From Nitrospira sp. (lineage in GTDB: Bacteria; Nitrospirota; Nitrospiria; Nitrospirales; Nitrospiraceae): 64,000 nucleotides of DNA. The stretch's first letter is position 1; every line of letters begins with the position of its first letter. Where the stretch lies: assembly GCA_009594995.1 (NCBI GenBank), contig VOPR01000003.1, positions 1 through 64,000 on the forward strand. Reading direction: 5' to 3'. Made by a program: the position numbers and the translations under genes. Positions 9,866 through 19,100 of this stretch are shown one piece after another. The notes below the pieces were generated by a model, which searched no databases, had not been told where the DNA came from, and saw nothing but the letters and a program-made list of their open reading frames with translations.

Positions 9866-10501
9866 ATGACTCAGTATCGCGTGTTACCAGGCCCCGAACA
9901 CTTCCTGCCACCGGCCGCAGCCTCAATGGGGATTTACCTCCCCAACCCAGGCGAGGCACATATCAACGGCGTCATCGTTCCGGAAGAAAAAGCCTACGAA
10001 GAAGCCGCACGCCAATTCCTCATGGCGCAGGTGCCGACCATTTTCCCTGGTCCGCTGGTGCTGTGGGCCTGGAATGAAAAGGCTGCCAAAAAGGCTGCTG
10101 CCGTCAGAAGTCTCTACGAAACATTGAAGGAATGTGTCCAGCCCGGACAAAAGCCGATGCTGATTCCGATGCCGGACTATCGCCCCAAGTATCCGAAGAT
10201 CAATCCCGAAGTCGAAATTAATCCCAACCACCCAAATCTGACCATCTGGCACAACAAGATCGACTGCTGCATGTTCATTGGCGTACACTGCCACCAGGCG
10301 AATTTGTCTCTCAAAATTATCCGCGGCGGGACGTCATGTTATACCGTCGCGATGTGCGCACAAGCAGGGCATGAAGACGCCATGCTCTCCTTCAGAGATG
10401 CCTCAGTGGAAAAAATTCTGAAGTTGGGTGAATGGATTCGGAAACTGAAAGGCACCGTTAAACCACGGCTGACAACAGCTAAGACGAGCGCTTCAAACTA
10501 G
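9866..10501 (+). CDS. Fifth subunit of 2-oxoacid:ferredoxin oxidoreductase (CO dehydrogenase beta-subunit-like family)
   Basis: A 211-residue Cys-containing protein (DCCMFIGVHCHQ, then GGTSCYTVAMCAQAG) at the head of the oxidoreductase operon. It resembles the E-type accessory subunit of five-subunit pyruvate or 2-oxoglutarate:ferredoxin oxidoreductases of reductive-TCA bacteria such as Hydrogenobacter. That family is often labelled carbon monoxide dehydrogenase beta-subunit-like. Its biochemical role is not settled. The ATG at 9866 follows GAGCAGG; an upstream ATG at 9836 has no comparable site. It is 42 bases ahead of the alpha subunit. Confidence 0.75.
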   Translation: MTQYRVLPGPEHFLPPAAASMGIYLPNPGEAHINGVIVPEEKAYEEAARQFLMAQVPTIFPGPLVLWAWNEKAAKKAAAVRSLYETLKECVQPGQKPMLIPMPDYRPKYPKINPEVEINPNHPNLTIWHNKIDCCMFIGVHCHQANLSLKIIRGGTSCYTVAMCAQAGHEDAMLSFRDASVEKILKLGEWIRKLKGTVKPRLTTAKTSASN

Positions 10502-10543
10502 TAAGTTCGAAGCACTTCTAACGATCGAAAGGAGGCCGAGTCC

Positions 10544-11755
10544 ATGGCGGAAATAAAATCCCACATCGGGACACAGAATAAAAAGGGCCAGACTTATACG
10601 GATGCATGGAAGATGATGCACGAGGCTCCCCGCAACCCGTCTTTCTATACCGGTAGCGAGGTCATCAAAGAGGCCTTGAGACGAGCGAGCTGCGACGTCA
10701 TGATCGCCTATCCCATCACGCCTCAGAGCGAAGCCGCGGCCCTCATCGGCGAATTGTTTGCCGAAGGCTACATCGGGGATTACTTCCGTGGTGAGAGTGA
10801 GTTTGCCGTCATGTCGCAGTGTGCCGGAGCTGCATTCGGCGGAGCGCGAGTGTTCACAACGACAGCGGGGCCAGGAACAATGCGCGCCATGGAGAACTTC
10901 CCCATGTGGGCCGGTGCGCGCCTGCCTATCCAAATGATCGTCACCTGCCGGGGCATCAATTCACCACTCTCGATTCAACCGGATACCATTGAAATTTCGT
11001 ATCTGTTAAATACTGGCATGCTCGTCTGGCATGCGGAAACGGCTCAAGACTTTTTTGACTGGATTCTCAAAGGTTTCATGGTGTCGGAAGAACCCGAAGT
11101 CCATTTACCATTGGCCCTATGTTGTGACGGCTTTTTCGTGACCCACACAAAAGACGTCGTCAACCTGACCCCAGCCGACATGTGCCTCCCGCCCTATGAT
11201 CCGTATCGTTCGCCCGTACCCTGCATGGACATGGAATGTCCGCCGGTCCGCATGATGCGCGACCCCTTTATTATGAAGAGCAACTACATCAGCTATGCCA
11301 CCCACGCTTCTTGGCAGCAGGAAATTTGGGCAGCAGTAGAACGTTCGCGCAAACATACCATCAAGTGGATCAATGGCCTGATCGACACGGAAAACACTGA
11401 TGCAGAGGTCGTGATTGTTGCCTCAGGCACCGCCGTCTCGCAGGGACGAGAAGCCATTCGCCTGCTTGAGGACGAAGGTGTGCGCTGCGGATTGGTAAAG
11501 GTAAAGTCGCTGCGCCCCTGGCCCGGAGAGGAAATTCGTGAAGCCACAAAGAATGCAAAACACATCTTTGTGCCGGAGTTTAACGTGACGGGATGGTTGG
11601 CAAAAGAAATTAAGGCCACGATTCCTAACAGCGAGCGCGTACATGCCGGTCCGCACGTCTGCGGCGGTATGACCATGCCACCGGAAATTATCGCCGCTGA
11701 GATCAAGACAGCTCTCGGCCTGCGTTCTGAGTCGCTGGCTGGCAGAGGTAGCTGA
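10544..11755 (+). CDS. 2-oxoacid:ferredoxin oxidoreductase, alpha subunit
   Basis: This 403-residue subunit carries the pyrimidine-binding/domain I part of a thiamine-diphosphate oxidoreductase (SEVIKEALRRASCDVMIAYPITPQSE) and domain II near the C-terminus (CGLVKVKSLRPWPGEEI). The sequence TTTAGPGTMRAMENFP is the conserved substrate-site segment. Together with beta, gamma and delta it should reductively carboxylate acetyl-CoA or succinyl-CoA, or run in reverse. The substrate cannot be decided by eye. The start is preceded by AAAGGAGG. Confidence 0.92.
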   Translation: MAEIKSHIGTQNKKGQTYTDAWKMMHEAPRNPSFYTGSEVIKEALRRASCDVMIAYPITPQSEAAALIGELFAEGYIGDYFRGESEFAVMSQCAGAAFGGARVFTTTAGPGTMRAMENFPMWAGARLPIQMIVTCRGINSPLSIQPDTIEISYLLNTGMLVWHAETAQDFFDWILKGFMVSEEPEVHLPLALCCDGFFVTHTKDVVNLTPADMCLPPYDPYRSPVPCMDMECPPVRMMRDPFIMKSNYISYATHASWQQEIWAAVERSRKHTIKWINGLIDTENTDAEVVIVASGTAVSQGREAIRLLEDEGVRCGLVKVKSLRPWPGEEIREATKNAKHIFVPEFNVTGWLAKEIKATIPNSERVHAGPHVCGGMTMPPEIIAAEIKTALGLRSESLAGRGS

Positions 11756-11825
11756 CATTGTCCCTGTAGCAAAGCAGAGAACTAGGTCACTAATTTCGAG
11801 ATAGATACGCCTTGAGGAGGCATAC

Positions 11826-12728
11826 ATGAGCAAAGAGCGAATCAAAATTTCGCCGGACCTATATGACATCATGCCGTCGGACTACCAGGATTTAGTCCAG
11901 AGCGCGACTTACGGCAAAGAAGACCGTGGGTGGAAGGACATCGGTACCTCGAAGGAACTCATCGAGCAACATTCCCTGTGCGCCGGTTGCCCTGAATCCA
12001 TGGCTTTCCGTTATATCCTGGCATCCCTCCCCAATCCTGAAGACACGGTCATGGTAGGCTCTACGGGCTGCACCAGCTTGGTGTTTCCCATGGTAGCCGT
12101 GCACAACATTCACTCTCTTTTCGGAAACCAAAACGCCATTGCATCCGGGCTAAAGCGTGCGCTCAGCGTACGCTTTCCTGACCGTGTGAAGGACGTTGTG
12201 GTCCTCGCAGGTGATGGTGCAACGGTCGACATCGGCCTCGACATGACCCTGCAGGCCTGGTTCCGCCAGGAAAAATTCACCACGATCTGCTTTGACAACG
12301 AGCTGTACGCCAACACCGGTGGACAGGAAAGTGGTTTGATGCAGAAGGGCTTCGTGGCCAAGATGGCTCCGGTTGGAAAGCTCTTCGACAAGGTTCGTCT
12401 GCCTGAAATTGCACGGGAGTCTGGCTGTCATTATGTTGTCAACTGCACCGTGAGCAAGCCGTCGCTTGTTGAAAAGGTCATCCGGAACTCCGTTTTGATT
12501 GCACGTGAAATTGGGCCAACCTATATCCAGCTCTATACGCCATGCATCCTCGAAATTGGCAAAAACAGCATGGAAGGCCTTCAGGAAATGCGTGACTCTG
12601 AAAAGCCGACCGAGCGATTTGCTTACAAAGAGTACGTCAGTGAGCCGGCGAAGCAGTTCCTGGCGGAGTTGGCCGCAAAGGACAAGGAACGCAAAGCTGC
12701 GGCCAAGCAGTTGGCGGGAAAAGCTTAA
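11826..12728 (+). CDS. 2-oxoacid:ferredoxin oxidoreductase, beta subunit (TPP-binding)
   Basis: A 300-residue subunit with the thiamine-diphosphate/Mg motif LAGDGATVDIGLD, ending in FDNELYANTGGQ. It also has cysteines expected to bind the proximal 4Fe-4S cluster: CAGC, the STGC Cys, and a C-terminal Cys in QLYTPC. It is the catalytic partner of the alpha subunit just upstream (70-base gap). The following gamma gene begins 17 bases later. Family length and motif order are normal. Confidence 0.93.
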   Translation: MSKERIKISPDLYDIMPSDYQDLVQSATYGKEDRGWKDIGTSKELIEQHSLCAGCPESMAFRYILASLPNPEDTVMVGSTGCTSLVFPMVAVHNIHSLFGNQNAIASGLKRALSVRFPDRVKDVVVLAGDGATVDIGLDMTLQAWFRQEKFTTICFDNELYANTGGQESGLMQKGFVAKMAPVGKLFDKVRLPEIARESGCHYVVNCTVSKPSLVEKVIRNSVLIAREIGPTYIQLYTPCILEIGKNSMEGLQEMRDSEKPTERFAYKEYVSEPAKQFLAELAAKDKERKAAAKQLAGKA

Positions 12729-12745
12729 GGAACCGGAGGTCGTTC

Positions 12746-13453
12746 ATGATTAAGAAAAGACTCAATATTCGCATGTCTGGATTGGGTGGGCAGGGAGCCG
12801 TGACCGCAGCTCACGTCATGGCCATGGCTGCCAACCGAGACGGAAAGTTTTCCATCTCTAATCCATTCTTTGGCGCTGAGAAGCGCATGGCACCGGCAGA
12901 AAGTTACTGCCGGATCGGGATTGAACGGATCTACGATCGTGGAGAGCTGGTATTCCCGGATGTGATCGAAGTATTCCATCCCCAGGTCATTACGATGGGC
13001 AAAAGCTACACGATGCCCTTCTACTCCGGCGTCAAGGAAGGCGGGGTCGTTATCATTAACTCCGCGCAGCCCTTGCTCTCTGAAGAAGACATCAATCGGC
13101 TCAAGGATTTGAACGTCTCCCTATTTTATATCGCAGGAACTGAGCTCGCGATCGAAGTCGCAGGGACCGAGCTTTCCACCAATATGTCGATGATCGGTTC
13201 GGTGGCAGGAATAACCAAATGCGTCTCCATGGAAGCCCTTGACGGGGCCTTGCAGGAGCGGTTCGGAAAGAAGTTTGTCGCATCCGGTGGAACAGCCTCA
13301 TTGGACGAAGCCATCAAGAAGAAATTCGCCAAGAAGGAAATGTTGTTGGCCAAGAATCTGGCGACGGTCAAGCGAGCATACGAGATCGCAAGCGAATGGG
13401 CCGAAAAGAATAAGGTCGAGTTGCGGGTCGGTAATCCTGCCGTTGCGGCTTAA
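12746..13453 (+). CDS. 2-oxoacid:ferredoxin oxidoreductase, gamma subunit
   Basis: The 235-residue gamma subunit starts with the family signature RMSGLGGQGAVTAAHVMAMA and continues with SNPFFGAEKRMAPAESYCRIG, as in other POR/OGOR gamma subunits that contribute the CoA-interacting domain. A strong RBS (GGAGG) lies between the beta stop and this ATG. The C-terminal 70 residues are Lys/Glu-rich helix. It sits in a five-gene unit with a single terminator after the delta gene. Confidence 0.92.
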   Translation: MIKKRLNIRMSGLGGQGAVTAAHVMAMAANRDGKFSISNPFFGAEKRMAPAESYCRIGIERIYDRGELVFPDVIEVFHPQVITMGKSYTMPFYSGVKEGGVVIINSAQPLLSEEDINRLKDLNVSLFYIAGTELAIEVAGTELSTNMSMIGSVAGITKCVSMEALDGALQERFGKKFVASGGTASLDEAIKKKFAKKEMLLAKNLATVKRAYEIASEWAEKNKVELRVGNPAVAA

Positions 13454-13476
13454 CGAGAGAGAAGGAACCACGTCGC

Positions 13477-13755
13477 ATGTATAACGTAGCGCAAGTCATC
13501 GACGAGAAGTGCGTGGCGAAAAAGGGCTGCCGACTCTGCATCATGTATTGCCCTGAAGCCAACTGCCTGGATCTCAACGTCACGAAGATGGTGGCAGAAG
13601 TCACGATCGATCGCTGTAAGGGATGCGAACTGTGCGTGGTGGTGTGTAACGCCGCTAAGCATGAAGCGATTGAAATGCAGGCAGTCAGCGCCACTGGGCA
13701 GCTGATGTCTCATAAAACCGAGTCTGCAGCCCTCGGGCAAGCCTACCAAGGATAA
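13477..13755 (+). CDS. 2-oxoacid:ferredoxin oxidoreductase, delta subunit (2x4Fe-4S ferredoxin-like)
   Basis: A 92-residue electron-transfer subunit. The second cluster motif is canonical (CKGCELCVVVC). The first has an expanded spacing, Cys-x5-Cys-x2-Cys-x3-Cys-Pro (KCVAKKGCRLCIMYCPE), with one more Cys nearby (EANC). It hands electrons between ferredoxin and the beta-subunit cluster. It is the last gene of the operon, and a perfect terminator hairpin follows 19 bases after the stop. Confidence 0.92.
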   Translation: MYNVAQVIDEKCVAKKGCRLCIMYCPEANCLDLNVTKMVAEVTIDRCKGCELCVVVCNAAKHEAIEMQAVSATGQLMSHKTESAALGQAYQG

Positions 13756-13773
13756 GCAGGCACTTCGTCCCAT

Positions 13774-13808
13774 AAACCCCATAGCGTCCCACGCTATGGG
13801 GTTTTTTC
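13774..13808 (+). terminator. Rho-independent terminator of the oxidoreductase operon
   Basis: A perfect 11-base stem (CCCCATAGCGT, 13777-13787; ACGCTATGGGG, 13791-13801) with a three-base loop is followed directly by six T residues and flanked by A residues on the left. Confidence 0.95.
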
Positions 13809-13834
13809 TTGGGACGCGCATCTGAGGAGATCGA

Positions 13835-14101
13835 ATGGAAGAAGACAATGTGCTCGATGAACTCCTCCGCAACATTGCCGCCTTGTTGAACGAATACCCC
13901 AAGGCTATCGAACGGCGAGCTGCAATGATCCACGCGAGCGGGAAGGATCCTGAACTCGCAGAAAAACTCGTCAAAGCCGCCGACACAATGCGTGATAGCG
14001 GAAATCTCTATCTCACATGGGCAAAACATTTTGCCGCACAGGCGGAAGGCAACACGGATGCCTCCTCGGATGAGGATGAGACTGATGATTTTGGCATCTA
14101 A
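13835..14101 (+). CDS. Small acidic hypothetical protein
   Basis: An 88-residue acidic protein, mostly predicted helix (LDELLRNIAALLNEYPKAIERRA), with a C-terminal Asp/Glu/Ser tail (SSDEDETDDFGI). It starts at ATG 13835 after GAGGAG and has no signal peptide, membrane segment or recognised domain. It lies alone between the oxidoreductase terminator and tRNA-Asn. A good RBS and a sensible composition support it as a real gene; no function can be assigned. Confidence 0.6.
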   Translation: MEEDNVLDELLRNIAALLNEYPKAIERRAAMIHASGKDPELAEKLVKAADTMRDSGNLYLTWAKHFAAQAEGNTDASSDEDETDDFGI

Positions 14102-14165
14102 AAAAGTCTCCCCCTTCGTGCTTCAGTTTTGCTAGAATGCCGACGTTTGCACAAAATTTCCTTGT

Positions 14166-14241
14166 TCCCCGGTAGCTCAGTTGGTAGAGCAGCCGGCTGT
14201 TAACCGGCTGGTCGCAGGTTCGAGTCCTGCCCGGGGAGCCA
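14166..14241 (+). tRNA. tRNA-Asn (anticodon GTT)
   Basis: A full cloverleaf can be folded. The acceptor stem TCCCCGG pairs with CCGGGGA, the D-arm contains AGCTCAGTTGGTAGAGC, and the anticodon stem GCCGG/CCGGC encloses loop CTGTTAA with GTT at 14199-14201. The T-arm contains GGTTCGAGTCC, and the 3' CCA is encoded (14239-14241). A candidate extended -10 (TGCTAGAAT) ends at 14138. Confidence 0.97.
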
Positions 14242-14252
14242 CAAAATACAAA

Positions 14253-14290
14253 GGGGGCTGTCGGTATCAAACCGGCAGCCCCCTTCTCTT
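14253..14290. terminator. Bidirectional terminator between tRNA-Asn and the aldolase gene
   Basis: GGGGGCTGTCGGT (14253-14265) pairs with ACCGGCAGCCCCC (14271-14283) with one G-U pair and a five-base loop. T-rich sequence follows on both strands, so it can serve the convergent tRNA and aldolase transcripts. Confidence 0.85.
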
Positions 14291-14305
14291 TCTATTGGAT
14301 TCCTC

Positions 14306-14953
14306 TTACGATTTCCCAGAGGACGGCACTTGCCCCGATGATCGAGAGACAACCCCACTTTTCAGAACAATTTCGCAGATGTGGTCAAGTCGTTCAATGT
14401 GCTCATAGGCCCCCCAGGGATCCATAGCCACTGCGCACACGCCATGATTTGCTTGGCCCACGATATCAAACTCCAACGCTCCGTCTTTCCCTAACCCGAG
14501 ACATTCTGCCGTCACATCGGCCAAATCACGTGACAACGCAGGCAACACAGGCACTGTGCGGCCGACACGCGTATACCGAGATATCTCCGGGAACTCCGCA
14601 CTCATGGCCTGCAAATCAATTCCCGCATACATTGCAGCAACAATGTGAGTGGCATGAACATGCACAACCGTTCGCGTCCTCTTCGTATTCTGCTGAAGAT
14701 TCCAATGCATCCACAGCTCGCCGGAAGGCTGCTGCCCGTCACGCACTTTTGGCACCAAACAGCCAGTCCCAGGGTCAGTGACCACCTCCAACCGCACTAC
14801 GTGCTCCGGATGAACAATCGTTTTTCGCCATCCCGACGGGGTAATGTAGAGATACTTCCCATCCCGTTTCCGCATGCTGATGTTTCCGTCCCTGGTCGTA
14901 ATCCATCCACGCTCATACACCCGCCTCATCACATCGCCAATCGCTGTAAGCAT
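14306..14953 (-). CDS. Class II aldolase/adducin family protein
   Basis: This 215-residue protein fits the zinc-dependent class II aldolase/epimerase fold of the FucA, AraD and MtnB families. It shows DGNISMRKRDG, ITPSG, a catalytic-type Glu in PSGELWMHW, the zinc ligands in VVHVHATHIVAAMYAG and a third His in GQANHGVCAV. The substrate cannot be told from sequence; methylthioribulose-1-phosphate dehydratase or a sugar-phosphate aldolase are options. The ATG at 14953 follows AAAGGAGG. It is a single-gene unit that ends at a shared terminator. Confidence 0.85.
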   Translation of the reverse strand: MLTAIGDVMRRVYERGWITTRDGNISMRKRDGKYLYITPSGWRKTIVHPEHVVRLEVVTDPGTGCLVPKVRDGQQPSGELWMHWNLQQNTKRTRTVVHVHATHIVAAMYAGIDLQAMSAEFPEISRYTRVGRTVPVLPALSRDLADVTAECLGLGKDGALEFDIVGQANHGVCAVAMDPWGAYEHIERLDHICEIVLKSGVVSRSSGQVPSSGKS

Positions 14954-15096
14954 ACCCGCCTCCTTTGGGAACCAATGCTCCAGGATCTGTTATCGGTTTC
15001 ATGACTGCAACCCTTGAGAGGCTCACAACCATTTCAACAAGCAGCAGCGGCGGAACTGGGCACAGGCCGAACAATTGTTTATGATGTGGCTCAGGC

Positions 15097-16080
15097 ATGA
15101 TTCTTCCGGATAAATTCAACCCCGCATTCCTGCTCACCAATCCGCACCTCATGACGCTATTGCCCCGTTATTGGCCACGCTTTGCATGGAAGCGAGGGCT
15201 CCCCCAAACTGAACGCCTGTTCACCACGGAGCCAGGCACCCAGCTCCTTGGCATTTGTCACTGGCAGAAGGCACCTACTAGGGTACCAACCGTACTATTA
15301 CTTCACGGGCTCGAAGGATCTGCCGAATCGCACTATATGCGCGGCATGGCAGCGAAAGCCTACCGGGCGGGATTCAATGTCATCCGTATGAACCAACGTA
15401 CCTGTGGAGGCACCGACCACCTGACCCCGACTCTGTACAATAGCGGCCTCAGCAGTGATTATCGCGCCATTACGCGCGAGTTAAGCAAGAATGATGGCTT
15501 AAACCGTATCTGGCTCGTAGGCTACTCCATGGGGGGCAATCTCTTACTAAAGGCGGCAGGAGAATTAGAGCAATCGGAGCCTGCTCTCGCAGGTGTGGTG
15601 GCTGTCAGTCCCAATATTGACCCTACGCGGTGCGTAGCCGCGCTAGAAGAGCCCAGGAATTGGATATACCATTCACATTTTCTCTCATCCCTGAAAGCAC
15701 GCATGCGCAGAAAGGCCGCACTTTTTCCCGAGAAGTGGGATCTATCAGCCCTGCGCTCGCTGAAGACGATTACTCAGTTCGATGACAACTACACTGCACG
15801 TGACGGAGGGTATCGGGATGTCGTCGACTATTACAATCGGGCAGGAGCGCGCCATGTGGTGTCCGAGATCGCCGTTCCCACATTAATTATCACTGCACAG
15901 GATGATCCTTTTATACCGGCATCCCTATTCGACGATCCCGCAATAAGGGGAAATAGTCGCATCACCTTAGCGATGCTCCGCTACGGTGGACACTGTGGAT
16001 TTTTTCAGAGAGATTGCCCAGAAGAAGACCGATTTTGGGCAGAAAATAGAATTATTGAGTGGCTGTCCCACCAGTCGTAA
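15097..16080 (+). CDS. YheT-family alpha/beta hydrolase
   Basis: A 327-residue soluble hydrolase with the YheT/ABHD1-3 type N-terminus (FNPAFLLTNPHLMTLLPRYW). The oxyanion region is LLLHGLEGSAESHY, the nucleophile Ser is in GYSMGGN, the acid is the Asp in TAQDDPF and the catalytic His is in GGHCGF. Members are esterases with unknown natural substrate, and some act on lipids. The family often has NQRGCGG at the MNQRTCGG position. The start ATG has only a weak RBS, but family similarity begins within the first 10 residues. Confidence 0.88.
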   Translation: MILPDKFNPAFLLTNPHLMTLLPRYWPRFAWKRGLPQTERLFTTEPGTQLLGICHWQKAPTRVPTVLLLHGLEGSAESHYMRGMAAKAYRAGFNVIRMNQRTCGGTDHLTPTLYNSGLSSDYRAITRELSKNDGLNRIWLVGYSMGGNLLLKAAGELEQSEPALAGVVAVSPNIDPTRCVAALEEPRNWIYHSHFLSSLKARMRRKAALFPEKWDLSALRSLKTITQFDDNYTARDGGYRDVVDYYNRAGARHVVSEIAVPTLIITAQDDPFIPASLFDDPAIRGNSRITLAMLRYGGHCGFFQRDCPEEDRFWAENRIIEWLSHQS

Positions 16081-16184
16081 CCGGTTCCGCGCACTCGACG
16101 TGCAGGTGCTCAGGCCCCCAACCATTCATCCGAACCCGTGGGTAGGCCGATGGAGTCCGCGGTCAGAGCTACCTCTCCTCCGCC

Positions 16185-19100
16185 TTACGTTCTAGCCTTG
16201 ATCGTCGAACCAGGCTTGCCGAACTGCTCTTCCAATCCCAGATGAGGCCTGGCGAGAAACGATCCCGCGAGCTTGCGGCCATCATCAAACGCCGGCTGCG
16301 CAGCCTGCCACTCCGCTATCGGCGGGTTTACAGGGAGGTTGACCATGAACTTCGTCCCATGACCCACCTCGCTGAATACCTCCAGATACCCGCCATGCTC
16401 TTGGACGATTTGATGGGCGATGGTCAAACCAAGTCCGGTCCCCTCACGCTCTCCGCTTTCATGCTTGGTGGTATAAAACGGATCGAAAATATGGTCCAGG
16501 TCGTGAGGTTCGATGCCGGGACCACTATCCTCCACTTCGATCTGGACCCATGGCTCGTTGACGGATTTGACCAATTTGCGCGTGCGAACAGAGAGGCGGC
16601 CACCCTGCTCGCCTCCGATCGCCTCCATCGCATTGATAAATAAGTTGAGCAGCACCTGTTTGATCTGCTGCCGATCCAGCTTCACATAGGGCAGGTCGGC
16701 CGCAAGTTCTTTCTGAATCGTAATCGCCTTGCTGCTCGCCTTGACCTCGATAAAATACAGACAAGAGGACACCACGTCATTGAGGTTTTCCTGGGTCAGC
16801 TTCGGGGTCATATAGCGCGCATAATCGAGAATTTCATGAACCAGCCGTTCGATACGCTCGACGTCTTCGCACACCACCTGGCTGAATTGCTCCATAAACT
16901 CCACATCATCACGTCGGTCAGGGGCCAATTGCACGAACGTTTTGATCGAGGTCAATGGATTCCGAATCTCATGGGCAAATCCCCCGGCCATGGTTTCCAG
17001 GGACCGAAGCCGATCCGTACGCCGCATCAGCAACTGGGACCGGCGAAGGTCTTCATACAGCAACGCGTTATCGATGGCGATCGCGGCATGTTGCGCCAAA
17101 GTTTTGAGCAAGCCCAATTCCTCTGTTGAATACATGCCATGATTGGCGCGGCGTCCCAAATTACAAAATCCGACCAGCCGCTCCTTGCTGACCAACGGAA
17201 TGCACACTTCTGACTCCAGGCCCTTCAGGGTGTCGATCAAGCGCAGGTAGTCCTGATCCGCCTTGTCATATTCGATTTCCTCCCGAACCAACGCGGTTTC
17301 GGTGTGCAACAAGGCCCTCGGAAACTCGCTCTCCATCTTGATCGGAGGCACGATCACATCCCTGGTCACAAACCCATAGGAGGCCGTCAAACTATAGATC
17401 CCTTGCTCCTTATCCAGGACGTAGACCGACGCCGTCTTGATATTCATCACACGGGCAAGGGTTTGAACGATTTCCTTCGTCAGTGATTTCAGCTCTAGGA
17501 TGGCCACCAGAGATTTGGAGAATTGCACCAGCGTGTCATAGGCATCATACCGTTCTCGAAACAATGTCTGCCCGATCGCCCGTTCGACACCCTTTTGAAG
17601 GTTCGCCAATCCGCTCGACACGATGACAAACAACCCGAACAGCACACCGGCGAGGAGGTAGTGGAATGTCCCGGTGAAAATTCGAATGACGAGCAGAATC
17701 ATCATATAGGCCGGGATCAGCCCTGCCAGCTTGATGGACAACATGACCTTCGGCCGGCTCGGAACGAACGAAATATCCATTAACTCGTAGCGAGCAATGG
17801 CATAGGCCACGACCGTGACCGAAAGCCCGGCCAACAGGTATCCGACCGGATAAAACCCCACGCCATAGTTCTGCAGGAAATCCAGCGAGGCCAGGAACCC
17901 TAGGGAGAGCGCCACGAAGGTATATTTCAACTGCGCGCCGAGAAGCGGCGAGGACGTCAGGTGGAATCGATAGCCCTGGTAAAGCCGATAGGCCGTCAGC
18001 CCCCCACCGGCCACCACATATCCGACCAGCCAGGGATGCAGAACTCCGGCCTTCGGATAGCGCCCCCAATAATAGACATACTGGCCATCCAGCAGGTACG
18101 GCGTGAACAGCAGGCTCCAGAACAATCCGCCAACGGCATAATTCCAGAGAATCGCCCGATCGTGCACCGCGCCGCCGGCGAGTCGTTGGGCGAAGTGATA
18201 GGTCAATGCGGGCAGGAACACCACCCCGGTGTAAATCACTCGCATCCACAAGAGAGCCTCATCCTCGCGTGAGGCGGAGAACAACATGAAACAGCCAAAG
18301 AGCCAGAGGCAGGCGGCCCCGCAGACAGCACTGAAGACAGTATTGGAGGACGAGCGTGGATTGTTGCTCAGCACCCACAAGGCACAGATGAGAAACAGGG
18401 TTCCGGCTAACAAAGGAGGAGTGGAATGTCCTGTCGCGCGATTACTGAGCACGGCGCCGATCGACGTCGCCACCACAATAATGGCGAGCACGATGGCATA
18501 CCCCAGCCCTTTGTTCAGCACCACACTGATATTCATCAGGCGATACCGAACGATGGTATACGCCATCAATGCGGTGTACATCGTGATGAGCACCGTGCCG
18601 TAGGGCAATAGCGGCACGCCGTACCAGAGGGGGAAATTCGTCGCCCCACCCGTATATCCGATAACGCTGGCGGCCAGCATGTAGGCATATTGGTGGCGCC
18701 GAATTCCATGGGCATCTCGGAGCGCCACACCGACGAGGGACGTGGCATAGACGACATACCAGACAAAATACACGAGGAACGGATGGAAGAAGGGGCCGGG
18801 AATCGGCCAGAAGGAGAAAGACATCGCAGGATGCACGCCCGCCACAAACCAGGGGGTCGTATCCACCAGCAGAAACAAGCCGGCCAATCCATAGCCCAGC
18901 TTCAGCGCCCTGGCATGGCGAGCCGCAATATCGAGAAACGTCACAGTGTGGTGAAAGTACAGGATGGGGATGAGCGACGCGCCGGCCATGACCAGGCGCA
19001 ACAGACTCAGCGCGAGGTCCTTCGAGTCGGTGAGCTGCCAGCCACAGTAGAAGACGCTCCAGAATGCGATGCTCAAACAATACAGCCCGTAGATCCGATT

